A stretch of DNA of 64,000 nt, taken from assembly GCA_963749575.1 (NCBI GenBank), contig CAVVNM010000014.1:930001-994000 (forward strand), in the 5' to 3' direction. The translations under genes were made by a program, and so were the position numbers. Shown here in pieces: positions 35,723 through 45,514 of the stretch (its first letter is position 1; every line of letters starts with the position of its first letter). The notes under the pieces were generated by a model. It was given only the letters and a program-made list of their open reading frames with translations, was not told the DNA's origin and ran no database searches. This DNA is from JAMXLO01 sp963749575. Its GTDB lineage: Bacteria > Pseudomonadota > Alphaproteobacteria > Acetobacterales > Acetobacteraceae.

Positions 35723-37081
35723 ATGAACGATCATGCGGCGACCGGCGACGTGCTGCTCGATGCCGACCGGCGGCATCTGATCCACCCGCTGCATCACCCG
35801 AAGGAGCACGCGCAGGCGCACATTTTCGTCGAGGGGCGCGGCGCGATGCTGCACACCGCGGACGGCGGCGAGTATATCGATGGTCTGTCGGCACTGTGGA
35901 ACGTCAACATCGGGCATGGCCGCAAGGAACTGGCCGATGCCGCGGCAGCGCAAATGGCGAAGCTTGCCTACGCGTCCGCCTATGCCGGCTTTTCCAACGA
36001 GCCTGCGATCCGTCTGGCGGAGCGCATTGTCGGGCTGGCGTACCACAACATGGCGGCGACGTATTTCACCACCGGCGGCGCGGAATCCAACGAGAGCGCG
36101 TTCAAGATCGCGCGCTACTACTGGAAGCGGATGGGCAAGCCCGACAAGGTGAAGATCATCTCGCGCCACTACGGCTATCACGGCGTGACGCTCGCCGCGA
36201 TGAGCGCCACCGGCCTGCCCGGCTACCACAGGATGTTCGGCCCGCTGGTGCCGGAATTTCTGCAGGTGGCGCCGCCCTATCCGTACCGCTGGCCGGGCAA
36301 CGGCGATGCCGGCATCGAGGCGGCCGATGCGGTGGAGGCCGCGATCGAGGCACAGGGTGCCGACACGATCGCCGCGGTGATCTGCGAACCGGTGATGGGC
36401 GCCGGCGGCGTGATCGTGCCGCCGCCGACGTATTTTCCGCGGCTGCGCCAGATTTGCGATCGGCATGACGTGCTGCTGATTGCGGACGAGGTGATCACCG
36501 GGTTCGGCCGCACCGGGCGGTGGTTCGCGCTGGGACATTGGGATGTCGAGCCGGACCTGATGTCGTTCGCCAAGGGCGTCACCAGCGGCTACCTGCCACT
36601 CGGCGGCGTGGTGGTGTCGAAACGCGTGCACCAGGCGATGGAGGACGCGCCGATGGATGAACGGTTCATGCACGCGGCGACGTATTCCGGACATCCGGTG
36701 TGCTGCGCGGTGGGGCTGCGCAACATCGATATCATCGAGCAGGACGGGCTGCCGGAACGGGCCGCGGTGATGGGCAGCAAGCTCCTGGCCGGTCTGGAGA
36801 CGCTGCGCAGCCTGCCCGCGGTGGGTGATGTGCGCGGGCTGGGCATGATGTGCGGCGTCGAACTGGTCGAGGACCGGGCGACGCGGAAACCGGCGATCGG
36901 CATGGGCGGCCGTGTGGTGGCCGAGGCGATGAAGCGCGGTCTGATCATCCGCCAGCGCGGTGGTGGCGGCACGCCCATCAGCGGTGATTCGCTGTGCATC
37001 GCGCCCCCGCTGATGACACCGGAGACAACGCTCGAGCGGATCGTCAGCATCGTCGGCGAGGCGATTCAGAGCGCCGCCTGA
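35723..37081 (+). CDS. Class III aminotransferase
   Basis: This 452-residue PLP enzyme has the class III pattern LLIADEVITGFGRTGRWFALGHWDVEPDLMSFAKGVTSGYLPLGG, where K284 is the PLP lysine and D255 (ADEV) binds the pyridine nitrogen. FTTGGAESNESAFKIARYY and HYGYHGVTLAAMSATG are also conserved. It resembles ω-amino acid:pyruvate or β-alanine aminotransferases. AGGCGAG precedes the ATG. It follows the SelA-like gene by ~20 bp, suggesting shared amino-compound metabolism. Confidence 0.93.
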   Translation: MNDHAATGDVLLDADRRHLIHPLHHPKEHAQAHIFVEGRGAMLHTADGGEYIDGLSALWNVNIGHGRKELADAAAAQMAKLAYASAYAGFSNEPAIRLAERIVGLAYHNMAATYFTTGGAESNESAFKIARYYWKRMGKPDKVKIISRHYGYHGVTLAAMSATGLPGYHRMFGPLVPEFLQVAPPYPYRWPGNGDAGIEAADAVEAAIEAQGADTIAAVICEPVMGAGGVIVPPPTYFPRLRQICDRHDVLLIADEVITGFGRTGRWFALGHWDVEPDLMSFAKGVTSGYLPLGGVVVSKRVHQAMEDAPMDERFMHAATYSGHPVCCAVGLRNIDIIEQDGLPERAAVMGSKLLAGLETLRSLPAVGDVRGLGMMCGVELVEDRATRKPAIGMGGRVVAEAMKRGLIIRQRGGGGTPISGDSLCIAPPLMTPETTLERIVSIVGEAIQSAA

Positions 37082-37162
37082 CCGACGCACTTTCGCGTGA
37101 ACGGCCAACCCGCAATCCTCCCGGCAGTTGCGGTTGGCGTCACTCGCGAAAGGACGACAACC

Positions 37163-37912
37163 ATGTTCATTCACCGACCCGACCCGATCCACCAGGTACG
37201 CGTTGACACGCCCGACCCAGTGTTCGCCGAGAAGCTGCTCGAGCAATTTGGTGGCGCGACCGGCGAGCTTTCGGCGGCGCTCACCTACTTCACCCAGTCC
37301 TTTCATACCGAGGACCAGGGCATCCGCGACATGCTGCAGAATATCGCGACCGAGGAATTCGGCCACCTCGAGATGGTGGCGCTGATGATCGAGCAGCACA
37401 CCAAACGCGCCAGGCAGGGCGCGCAGGAGAAGGCGTTCAACAGCACGCTGTTCGCCATGCGCGGTTATGGCCCGCACGTGATCGATTCACGCGGCCAGAC
37501 CTGGGACGCGCGATATGTGAACGAAGGCGGCAATACGGTTCGTGATCTTCGCGCCGACATCGCTGCCGAGGCCGGCGCGCTGGCGACCTACGAGGCGCTG
37601 ATCCACCAGGCGCCGGATGAAGGTTCGCGCGAGGCGCTGCGCCATCTGGCAACGCGTGAGGTCGCCCATGCGCGCATGTTCATGAAGGCGCTGGAGTCGA
37701 TGAACAAACTGGACGATCCGATCTTCGGCGATCTGAAACCGGATGACACGGTGGATGTCTGGTTCAATCTGACGACGGGGCCGGAGGCTGAGCGTCGCGG
37801 CCCATGGAACAGCGAGCCGCAGTTCCATATCCGCGATCTGGTGCCTCAGGCGCAACAGGGCGGCGGCATGAGCGCCGGCCAGCAGGTTCGACATTCGCCG
37901 CCGAAGCGATAA
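37163..37912 (+). CDS. Manganese catalase
   Basis: This 249-residue ferritin-like protein has ligands spaced as in the Lactobacillus-type dimanganese catalase: E35 (ATGELSAALTYF), E65 and H68 (ATEEFGHLEMVALM), E136 (DIAAEAGALATYE) and H169 (TREVAHARMFMKAL). It breaks down hydrogen peroxide without haem, probably in the cytoplasm. An in-frame ATG 66 bp upstream gives a poor N-terminus, while MFIHRPDPIHQV is usual for the family and has GAAAGGACGA upstream. Confidence 0.93.
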   Translation: MFIHRPDPIHQVRVDTPDPVFAEKLLEQFGGATGELSAALTYFTQSFHTEDQGIRDMLQNIATEEFGHLEMVALMIEQHTKRARQGAQEKAFNSTLFAMRGYGPHVIDSRGQTWDARYVNEGGNTVRDLRADIAAEAGALATYEALIHQAPDEGSREALRHLATREVAHARMFMKALESMNKLDDPIFGDLKPDDTVDVWFNLTTGPEAERRGPWNSEPQFHIRDLVPQAQQGGGMSAGQQVRHSPPKR

Positions 37913-37924
37913 CAGTCGCGTCGT

Positions 37925-37980
37925 CATTGCGGGCGCAGCGAGGCAATCCCGGGTCGCGATGGGATTGCTTCCTCGCAATG
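37925..37980. repeat. Palindromic repeat family A, complete copy
   Basis: The left arm CATTGCGGGCGCAGCGAGGC followed by AATCCC faces the right arm GGGATTGCTTCCTCGCAATG. The arms pair except for a few central bases, with GGGTCGCGAT between them. This is the clearest copy of the element seen at 1531-1657 and in part at 7366-7386. It follows the Mn-catalase stop and may act as a terminator hairpin. Confidence 0.75.
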
Positions 37981-38027
37981 GCGCGTGATGTCGATTAGGT
38001 TCCCGCGACTACCGGGAGACCCCAGAC

Positions 38028-38880
38028 ATGCACTTCGGCGCGGCGATGTTCTTCACCGACTACTCGATGGCGCCCGGCGATCTCGGGCGCGCTCTGGAAC
38101 AGCGCGGTTTCGAATCGCTGTGGGCGCCGGAGCATTCGCATATTCCGTTGTCGCGAACTTCGCCTTTCCCAAATGGCGGCGAGCTGCCGAAGCAGGTACC
38201 TACGACGTGATGGATCCGTTCGTCACGCTGACCGCGGCGGCGGCCGCGACAACGACACTGAAGGTCGGCACCGGCGTCTGCCTGGTGCAGCAGCGCGATC
38301 CGATCCAGACCGCCAAGCTGGTGGCCTCGATCGACCAGGTCTCCGCAGGGCGGTTCCTGTTCGGTGTCGGCTCCGGCTGGAACGCCGAGGAAATGGCGGA
38401 CCACGGCACGCCGTTCAAGTCGCGCCACAAGATCGCGCGTGAACGGATCGAGGCGATGAAGGTGATCTGGAGCGAGGCCAAGGCCGAGTACCACGGCGAG
38501 TTCGTCAACTTCGATCCGATGAGGCGTGGCCGAAGCCGGTGCAGAAGCCACACCCGCCGGTGATCGTCGGCGGAGCGTTTCCATACGGCGCGCGCCGTGC
38601 GATCCGCTACGGTGACGGCTGGGTGCCACATGCCAGCCGTCCGGAATACGGCGATGTCAGCGACTTCCTGCCGCAGTTCCGGCAGATGGCGAAGGAGGCC
38701 GGGCGTGATCCGACATCGTTGCCGATCACCATGTTCCGCGTCGTGGAGGAGTTGGACAAGCTGCGCCACTATCGCGACATCGGCATCGCACGCGTCGTCA
38801 TCACGCTGCCATCGGCTGGCGCAAATGAGGTGGTACCGATCATGGATCGCTGGGCGGAGAAGCTCCGCCGGATGGCCTAG
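38028..38880 (+). CDS. LLM-class F420-dependent oxidoreductase (two frameshifts)
   Basis: Three frames joined give MHFGAAMFFTDYSMAPGDLGRALEQRGFESLWAPEHSHIP, then DPFVTLTAAAAATTTLKVGTGVCLVQQRDPIQTAKLVASIDQVSAGRFLFGVGSGWNAEEM, then PHPPVIVGGAFPYGARRAIRYGDGW and a C-terminus ending WAEKLRRMA. This is the luciferase-like monooxygenase fold of the F420 subgroup. The breaks are at ~38195 and ~38523. The stop (TAG) shares bases with the stop of the convergent thioesterase gene. Confidence 0.87.
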
Positions 38881-39290
38881 GCCGTCGAATAGGTCGCACG
38901 GCCGATCGCCACCAGTGCGCCCTTCGCGTCCATCACATCGACATCCACCACGCCGACGCTGCGGCCCGCACGGCGCACGCACGCGGCCACCGTCAGGTCG
39001 GTGTTCACCGCCGGACGCAGATAGTCGATACGATAGTTTATGGTCGGCAGCGGGCGACCGAGCGTCATCACCAGCGCGTAGTCGCCCACCGTGTCGATCA
39101 CCGCGGCAATCGGCCCGCCATGCCACTGCCCGCTGCCGGCGATGCGCTCGAATTCCGGCCGCATCGGCGCGCGCATCGTAACGGTCTGCCGCACTGGATC
39201 CGCTGCGGTGACCAGCAGGCCGAGAAATCGAATGAACGGCGAATGATTCAGCTTCTCTTGCAGTTGCTCAGCGCTCAGCGCCTCACTCAT
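38877..39290 (-). CDS. PaaI-type hotdog thioesterase
   Basis: This 137-residue hotdog-fold protein contains HSPFIRFLGLLVTAADPVRQTVTMRAPM, GSGQWHGGPIAAVIDTVGDYAL, where HGGxIxxxxD is the family active-site helix, and INYRIDYLRPAVNTDLTV. It hydrolyses acyl-CoA thioesters. Its start overlaps the stop of the upstream dehydrogenase by 4 bp. It is the last gene of a four-gene operon that runs from 42606 down to 38877. Confidence 0.92.
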   Translation of the reverse strand: MSEALSAEQLQEKLNHSPFIRFLGLLVTAADPVRQTVTMRAPMRPEFERIAGSGQWHGGPIAAVIDTVGDYALVMTLGRPLPTINYRIDYLRPAVNTDLTVAACVRRAGRSVGVVDVDVMDAKGALVAIGRATYSTA

Positions 39291-40300
39291 GGCGTCACCA
39301 CGATCTTGCCGAATACTTCGCGGTCCTCGATCACCCGCAGCGCCTCGGCCGCCTCCGCCAGCGGATACGTGCGTTCCACCAGCGTGTTCAATCTGCCTTG
39401 CTGCACCATCCGCAACAGCGCCTCGATGTCGCTGCGCTGCCAGCCGTTGGAGCCGCGGATCTCCAGCTCGAAGGTCCAGATGAAGCGGAGGTCCTCCTTC
39501 GGGTCGTAGCCCGCGGTGGCGCCGCAGGTCAGCAGCCGGCCACCCACCTTCAGGCAGCGCAGCGACTTCACCCAGGTATCGCCGCCGGTGAAGTTCACCA
39601 CCACGTCCAGCCCGTTGCCGACATTCGCGCCGCGCCGCGACGGCTTGCCGTACAGCGCGTAGATCTCCTGCACGAAGTCGCGCTCGGCGTAGTTGATCAA
39701 CTGATCCGCTCCCAGCGCATGCAGCCGATCCAGCTTCGGCGCGGTGCCGGCGCACACCACCACCTCCGCACCGGCCTGTTTGGCAAGCTGCACACAGCAC
39801 ACGCCCACACCGCCGCTGGCGCCCAGGATCATTACCCGGTCGCCGGCACGCACATTGCCCTTCGACACCAGCATGCGATGCGCGGTGCCATAGGCGACCG
39901 GCAGCGCTGCGGCGTCGACGAAGCTCACGTCATCCGGGATCCGCACCAACTGGTGCGCCCGCACGCGGCACAGTTCGGCGAGACCGCCGTGCATCGTCTC
40001 GCCCATCAGCCCGCCTTCCACGCGGTTGATCGGATCGACCAGCACGCGATCGCCCACCGACCAGCCTGCCACGCCGGGCCCGACCGTCGCGATCTCGCCT
40101 GCAAGGTCGAGACCCATGATCAGCGGCATCGGCACCTTGATCCCCGGCATGCCGCGGCGGGTGAACACGTCGTGGTAATTCAGCGACGAGGCGCGCACGC
40201 GGACCAGCACATCGCCGTCGCCGATCGCGGGATCGGGGAAGTCCGGAACCAACTCCATCACCTCGGGTCCGCCGTGCTGGCGGACGACCATCGCTCTCAT
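39287..40300 (-). CDS. Zinc-type alcohol dehydrogenase/quinone reductase (MDR family)
   Basis: This 337-residue MDR protein has an N-terminal GroES-like domain (VRASSLNYHDVFTRRGMPG, GLDLAGEIATVGPGVAGWSVGDRVLV), a Rossmann motif ILGASGGVGVCCVQLAKQAGAEVV and a C-terminal AAEALRVIEDREVFGKIVV. It probably reduces a quinone or enoyl compound with NADPH; zinc ligands are not evident. I chose MRAMVVRQHGGPEVMEL as the start. It overlaps the CoA ligase upstream and the thioesterase downstream by 4 bp each. Confidence 0.92.
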   Translation of the reverse strand: MRAMVVRQHGGPEVMELVPDFPDPAIGDGDVLVRVRASSLNYHDVFTRRGMPGIKVPMPLIMGLDLAGEIATVGPGVAGWSVGDRVLVDPINRVEGGLMGETMHGGLAELCRVRAHQLVRIPDDVSFVDAAALPVAYGTAHRMLVSKGNVRAGDRVMILGASGGVGVCCVQLAKQAGAEVVVCAGTAPKLDRLHALGADQLINYAERDFVQEIYALYGKPSRRGANVGNGLDVVVNFTGGDTWVKSLRCLKVGGRLLTCGATAGYDPKEDLRFIWTFELEIRGSNGWQRSDIEALLRMVQQGRLNTLVERTYPLAEAAEALRVIEDREVFGKIVVTP

Positions 40301-41764
40301 CCGGCCTCCGTCATCGCCTGCTGTATCAGGCGCCTGCGATCGATCTTGTTGGTACTTGCCAGCGGCAACTCGTCGAGGAACCATACGCGCCGCGGATGCT
40401 GATAGGCCGGCGCATGGGCCAGCGCAAACTGCCTGATCTCGTCCTCGCTCACGCGCGCACCTGCACGCGGCACGATGAACGCCACCGGTTTGTGCGCCTT
40501 CAGCTCGTCCGGTACCGGCACGACACAGGCCTGATGCACCGCAAGATGGCGCTCCAGCATCGTCTCCACCTCGCCTGGATAGATGTTCTCGCCACCGCAG
40601 ACGAACATGTCATCGGCGCGACCGACAAAATAGAAGAACCCATCAGCGGCACGACGAAATACGTCGCCGGTGATGTAATAGCCGTCCGGCGTCAAGGCCT
40701 TGCGAGTCACCTCGGGCAGATTGTGATACCCGTTCATCATCGCGGGACAGCGCATCTCCAGCACACCCTCGTCCGCGACCTCGACGCCGTCACGTATCAG
40801 GCGCAGATTGACCGCTGGATGCGCCGCACCGACCGACAGCGGCGTGAGCTCATCCGACGCAAATGCGATCGGCCCAGCCTCGGTCGTGCCGTAGCCATGC
40901 AGGATACGGACCTCCGGTAACGCCTGGCGAATCTGTTCCACCAATTGCTCGGACAATGGCGCCGAACCGATGCGCAGGCTCTGCAGCGAGGAGAAATCCG
41001 CCGCCGTCATCGCTGCGTGCTCGCGCAGCATCATGGCGATCATGGTCGGAACGCCGGTCAGCGCATGCACCTGATAGCGTGATGCGGCAGCGATGAACCC
41101 GGTCGCCGTGAACGACGGCAACAGCACGATAGTGCCGCCATTGTTCAGCGTCACCTGGCACGTCGAGAGCGCGTTCATGTGATACAGCGGAGCGGCGACC
41201 AGCACGCGCTGGCCTGGCGGCGCTGCCGGCGTCGCGCGAACATCCAATACCCACAAATGGCTTTGATGCGACAGCACCACGCCCTTCGGCCGGCCGGTTG
41301 AGCCGGAGGTGTATAGAAACAATGCGGGCTCGCCGGGCTCCGCATCCACCGCCGTGAAATCGCCAACATCCAGCAGCGACTCGAAGTCATCATCCAGCAT
41401 GATCCGCGGCACGTCGGGGGGCAGCAGCGCGGCATGCTGGGTATCGCACAACACCAGACGCACATCGGCGTCCTCAATGATGAAATTCACCGTCTCTGCC
41501 GGCAAGCGGTAATTTACCGGCACCGACACCAGGCCGGCGCGCATGGTGCCGAAGAACGCAATCAGAGTACTCGGCACTGTTGGCTGCCAGGATCGCCACC
41601 CTGTCGCCGCGCCGCAAGCCACGCCGCAGCAGGCCGCGTGCGCAAGCGTCGCTGCGCTGCCGGATGTCGGCATAGCCAAACGTGCGCGGCACGCCACCGC
41701 TTAGATCGATGAGCGCCGCCGTTGCGGGATCCACCCGCGTGGCGATGGCGCTTCCCAGGTTCAC
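40297..41764 (-). CDS. AMP-dependent acyl-CoA synthetase/ligase (one frameshift)
   Basis: The first frame, from the ATG at 41764, gives MNLGSAIATRVDPATAALIDL and RGDRVAILAANSAEY. After a break at ~41570 the next frame continues LIAFFGTMRAGLVSVPVNYRL, the P-loop ALFLYTSGSTGRPKGVVLSH, HGYGTTEAGP, YYITGDVFRRAADGFFYFVGRADDMFVCGGENIYP and the end PLASTNKIDRRRLIQ with the catalytic lysine. It activates an unknown carboxylic acid with ATP and CoA. It overlaps the VOC gene upstream and the dehydrogenase downstream by 4 bp. Confidence 0.92.
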
Positions 41765-42606
41765 GAACGAAATTCCAGCACGACGCCGAACGCTTCGGTG
41801 GCAGGCACCACGATGCGATCCGGCTCATGTCGCACATTCTTGATCTGTCCCGCTGCCAGCGCGGCGGCAGCGCGCTCCAGCGAGCGGGTCCGGATCGTCA
41901 ACGCGGCCATATACTCGTCGCGCCCCTCGGCGGCCGGCGCCGCATCGCCGAATTCGCGAACCAATGCATCACTCGTGATTATGTCGAACTGTGACAGCCC
42001 GACGAACAGCGAGCGGCCCGTCCCGCTGCGCCGCATTGCGTCCTCGCCGAACATGCGTCCAAACAGCCCGCCCAGCACCGACGGGTCGCGCGCTGCGATG
42101 ACGGCGCGTTCGACGCCGATCGCGCCGTTGGCGTGGTGCCGCCATTCGTCGCGCCACACCAATTCACGCGTGAAGTGGTGACAAAAGTAAATGCGCCCGG
42201 CCGGCACGACGCCCGGCGCGAGCCGCACGGTGCGGAACGTTGCGTCGCTCGGGCCATCGGCGAGCTCAACCGGCCGCGAGAACTCGAGTGGCGGTTCCAC
42301 CGGCACGCCAGCTTCATGTAACGCGGTGTACACGGCAGCGGAATCATCGGTGCCGAATACCAGGCCGTTCAGGCCGAAGGGTGACGCGAGGATTTCCGCC
42401 CGCCGTGTCTCACCAGGCGCGGCAGCGATCAATTCCAAATACTCGTTGCCGAGAATCGCGAGATGGTTCATCGATCCCAGCGTATGATAGCCGCGCGGGG
42501 TCATGGTGAAGCCGAGCCGCTGATAGGTCTCCAGGCCCGCGTCGATCCGATCACGCACGTTGACCACCACGTGATCGAGCGTCGGCATCGGTAATGTTGC
42601 GACCAT
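41761..42606 (-). CDS. VOC-family protein (glyoxalase-like domain)
   Basis: This 281-residue protein starts TLDHVVVNVRDRIDAGLETYQRLGFTMTPRGYHTLGSMNHLAIL. It has GNEYLELIA and a second half with FCHHFTRELVWRDEWRHHANGA, matching the glyoxalase_3 type of the vicinal-oxygen-chelate superfamily. Likely metal ligands are H12 and the later His/Glu residues. It probably acts on an intermediate of the CoA-linked pathway in the same operon; the substrate is unknown. First gene of the operon. Confidence 0.88.
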   Translation of the reverse strand: MVATLPMPTLDHVVVNVRDRIDAGLETYQRLGFTMTPRGYHTLGSMNHLAILGNEYLELIAAAPGETRRAEILASPFGLNGLVFGTDDSAAVYTALHEAGVPVEPPLEFSRPVELADGPSDATFRTVRLAPGVVPAGRIYFCHHFTRELVWRDEWRHHANGAIGVERAVIAARDPSVLGGLFGRMFGEDAMRRSGTGRSLFVGLSQFDIITSDALVREFGDAAPAAEGRDEYMAALTIRTRSLERAAAALAAGQIKNVRHEPDRIVVPATEAFGVVLEFRS

Positions 42607-42820
42607 GGCGTCGTGTCCCCCGTAGCAGTGCCCGCCGATGCTATTGCGCCGGCTTGCGGGTCACCAGTCCCGCGATATCGCAACAAAATGACGGCGCCCC
42701 GAAGAGCGCCGCCAAGTTTGGGGGGGAAACGTCACGCGGCGATGGCGGGGAGCCATCCGCCGCCCCGAACACATTGTGCTGTCCGCCAGCATGTCAAGCT
42801 CACGCTTGCGAGCGGCACTC
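42607..42820. other. Intergenic region between ligD and the VOC operon
   Basis: Both flanking genes are on the minus strand. The 214 bp include a poly-G run (GGGGGGGAAACG near 42720) and GC-rich text without a plausible gene or clear terminator. The promoter of the VOC/CoA-ligase operon is probably here. Confidence 0.4.
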
Positions 42821-45505
42821 TCAGCGCCGCCGCCGCGGCCTGGCAGTTCGCGGGGACGCGTTGCGCGGTTCGCCCGCAAGCTCGGGCAGGCGCTGACGCA
42901 GCGCCTCGAACCCCTCCCACGGGTTGCCCCGCAGGCGCGCAAGCCGGTCAGGCACCGTGCGCAGCGTGAACTTGGCGGGGTCCAGCTTGCGATCGACGTC
43001 ATCCCACGCCATCGGCGTCGCCACGGTGGCGCCGTCACGGGCCCGCGGACTGAACGAGGCGATCGCGGTGGCGCCGAGACCGTTGCGCAGCCAGTCGATC
43101 AGGATCCGGCCGCGGCGATCCTGCTTCCTCACCGTGGAGAGAAAGCGTGCCGGCTGCTGCTGACTGAGCGTTTCGGCGAAGGCGCGGCAGAACGGCTTCA
43201 CCGCATCCCAGTGCGCGACCGGCTCCAGCGGCACGACGACATGCAGCCCCTTGCCCCCGGTGGTGCGGCAAAACGACGTCAGCCCCAGCCGTTCCAGATG
43301 CTCGCGCACATCGAGCGCGGCCTTTGCCACGTCGGCGAACGCCACCCCCTCGCCCGGATCGAGATCGAACACCATCCGGTCGGGATGCAGCGGATCGGCC
43401 GCAGGCGCGCCCCAGGCGTGCAGCTCGATCGCGGAAATCTGCGCCATGGCAACCAGCCCGTCGGCATCGTCGATTGTGAGGTACGGCTGGCCTGCCGCCT
43501 CGCCCTGGCCAACCACGGACGGTAACGCACTGTGACCGTGCTTCTGGAAGAAGTGTTGTCCGCCGATTCCCTCCGGACAGCGCACCACCGCGAGCGGCCG
43601 ATGCGCGATCCCGGGCAGCGCATGATCGGCGACCGCGATCCAATATTCCGCCAGGTCCCGTTTGGTGATGCCCGGCCACAACTCGCGATCCGGATGGGTC
43701 AGCGATACATTACCCACAGTCACACCACGACGCTTGGGTGCGCGCGCCGACACGATGACGCTGTTGCGGCGAGGCGGCACCGCAACCACCGGCGCGCGCC
43801 TCGTCGCGGTCGCATCGCCCGGATGTGGCCGCACCGATTTGCGTTCCGCCTCGGGGTTCGCCGGTTCACGCACCACCTCCGCCGCCGTCTTGTCTTCGCG
43901 CAGACCCAGATAGGCCGCCTGACGCACCCGGCCGGATCCGGACCACGCGGCGAATTGCACCTCTGCTACAAGCTCGGGCCGCACCCAGTGTATCGTCTTC
44001 GGCAGCGGATCGCCGGCGACGATCAGCGACTTCGGCGGCTCCGATGCGAGTTCGGCCAGGTGTTCACTCACCCGCGCGAGCTGATCCTCCGAGAACCCCG
44101 AGCCTACGCCGCCGGCATAGTGCAGCTTGCCCTGCGGATCGTAATAGCCGAGATGCAGCGAGCCCAATCCGGTGCGGCTGCCGCCAGGAGCGGTCCAACC
44201 CAGTACGACGAACTCCTCACGGCCGCGGCACTTCACCTTCACCCAGCCGGGTCCGCGTCCCGCGCGATAGGGCGCGTCAGCCCGTTTGCAGATGATGCCT
44301 TCCAGCCCCATCCGGCACACCTCGCGCTGCATGGCGGCGGCATTGCCGACATCATGATCGCTGTAGCGCAACATGCCACGCCAGTCGTTGAGGCCGAACA
44401 ATACGCGCTTGCGGTCGAGCAGCCTGCAGGCGCGCAGGTCCCAGTCATCGAGATACAACAGATCGAACAGCGATAGATGCAACGTGGCATCCCTGCCCGC
44501 CGACAACGCGGCTTGCAGCGCGGGGAAGCTTGACGCACCGGATTTGTCGAGCGCCACCAGTTCACCGTCCACCAGTGCCGCCTCGGCTCGCAATCCCTCG
44601 ATCGCTCGAGCGACCGCAGGCAGCCGGTCGGTCCAGTCGAGGCCACTGCGCGTCATCACGCGGACCTTGCCGTGATCGAGCCAGCACAGCAGGCGGTAGC
44701 CGTCGAACTTGATTTCGCTGACCCAGCCTTCGGTTTTCGGCGGTTCGTCGGCCACCGCGGCAAGTTGCGGCGCCTGCCGCGGCGGCAGCTTCGCGCGTAC
44801 CGCGCCGTCCGCCGGCGGTCCGCCGCGCGACCGGCGGCGCACCCGGTTCGGCGCCGATCCGCGACGTTCGATGGCCGATGCATCAGCGCCCTCGCGTTCC
44901 GCTTCGTCATGGCCCTTGATCAGCAGCCAGTCGTCCTGCCGGCTGCGTTGCCCAGGCCGTGGCCGCAACCGCACCAGCGTGAATCGTCCGTGCAACCGCT
45001 TGCCGTCGAGCACGAATTTCAACTCGCCTTTGCGCATCCCGGCTTCAGGATCCTCCAGCGGTTGCCACGTGCCGCGATCCCACAGTTCGACGGTGCCCGC
45101 GCCATACTGGCCGTCAGGGATCGAGCCTTCGAAGTTGGCATAGTCCAGCGGATGGTCCTCGACATGTGCCGCCATCCGCTTGTCCGCCGGATCGAGCGAC
45201 GGCCCCTTGCGGACCGCCCAGCTCCACAGCACGCCACCGTGCTCGAGGCGGAAGTCCCAGTGCAGGCCTGCACGCCGCGCCAGATGTTTCTGCACCACGA
45301 AAATTGGCGCATCGCTCTTGCCGCGCTGCTTTCCTGGTGCCGGCTCTCGCGTAACCGCAAAGTCGCGCTTGGCGCGGTAGCTACGGATCGACGTGTCGTG
45401 CGCGGTCACGGAATGGGCCATGCGGTTCCGGTCTCCAACAGCATAAGTAACATGCAGCGAACCGGTGGACGGCGGCAGTGCGGTTCCCGTCTTGTTGATC
45501 GCCAC
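42821..45505 (-). CDS. ligD: Multifunctional ATP-dependent DNA ligase LigD (PE-LIG-POL)
   Basis: The intact protein is ~894 residues. The 3'-phosphoesterase module spans residues ~60-200 (FVVQKHLARRAGLHWDFRLEHGGVLWSWAVRKG). The ligase module follows with the adenylated lysine K266 in SEIKFDGYR, ICKRADAPYRAGRG and WVKVKCR. The primase-polymerase module begins at ~600 (LTHPDRELWPGITKRDLAEYW, VFDLDPGEGV with the metal-binding DxD, RTTGGKGLHVVVPL). With Ku it repairs double-strand breaks. An ATG at 45421 (MAHSVTAHD) is an alternative start and may be the true one. The module order matches the Pseudomonas type. Confidence 0.95.
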   Translation of the reverse strand: MAINKTGTALPPSTGSLHVTYAVGDRNRMAHSVTAHDTSIRSYRAKRDFAVTREPAPGKQRGKSDAPIFVVQKHLARRAGLHWDFRLEHGGVLWSWAVRKGPSLDPADKRMAAHVEDHPLDYANFEGSIPDGQYGAGTVELWDRGTWQPLEDPEAGMRKGELKFVLDGKRLHGRFTLVRLRPRPGQRSRQDDWLLIKGHDEAEREGADASAIERRGSAPNRVRRRSRGGPPADGAVRAKLPPRQAPQLAAVADEPPKTEGWVSEIKFDGYRLLCWLDHGKVRVMTRSGLDWTDRLPAVARAIEGLRAEAALVDGELVALDKSGASSFPALQAALSAGRDATLHLSLFDLLYLDDWDLRACRLLDRKRVLFGLNDWRGMLRYSDHDVGNAAAMQREVCRMGLEGIICKRADAPYRAGRGPGWVKVKCRGREEFVVLGWTAPGGSRTGLGSLHLGYYDPQGKLHYAGGVGSGFSEDQLARVSEHLAELASEPPKSLIVAGDPLPKTIHWVRPELVAEVQFAAWSGSGRVRQAAYLGLREDKTAAEVVREPANPEAERKSVRPHPGDATATRRAPVVAVPPRRNSVIVSARAPKRRGVTVGNVSLTHPDRELWPGITKRDLAEYWIAVADHALPGIAHRPLAVVRCPEGIGGQHFFQKHGHSALPSVVGQGEAAGQPYLTIDDADGLVAMAQISAIELHAWGAPAADPLHPDRMVFDLDPGEGVAFADVAKAALDVREHLERLGLTSFCRTTGGKGLHVVVPLEPVAHWDAVKPFCRAFAETLSQQQPARFLSTVRKQDRRGRILIDWLRNGLGATAIASFSPRARDGATVATPMAWDDVDRKLDPAKFTLRTVPDRLARLRGNPWEGFEALRQRLPELAGEPRNASPRTARPRRRR

Positions 45506-45514
45506 CGCGTTCCG

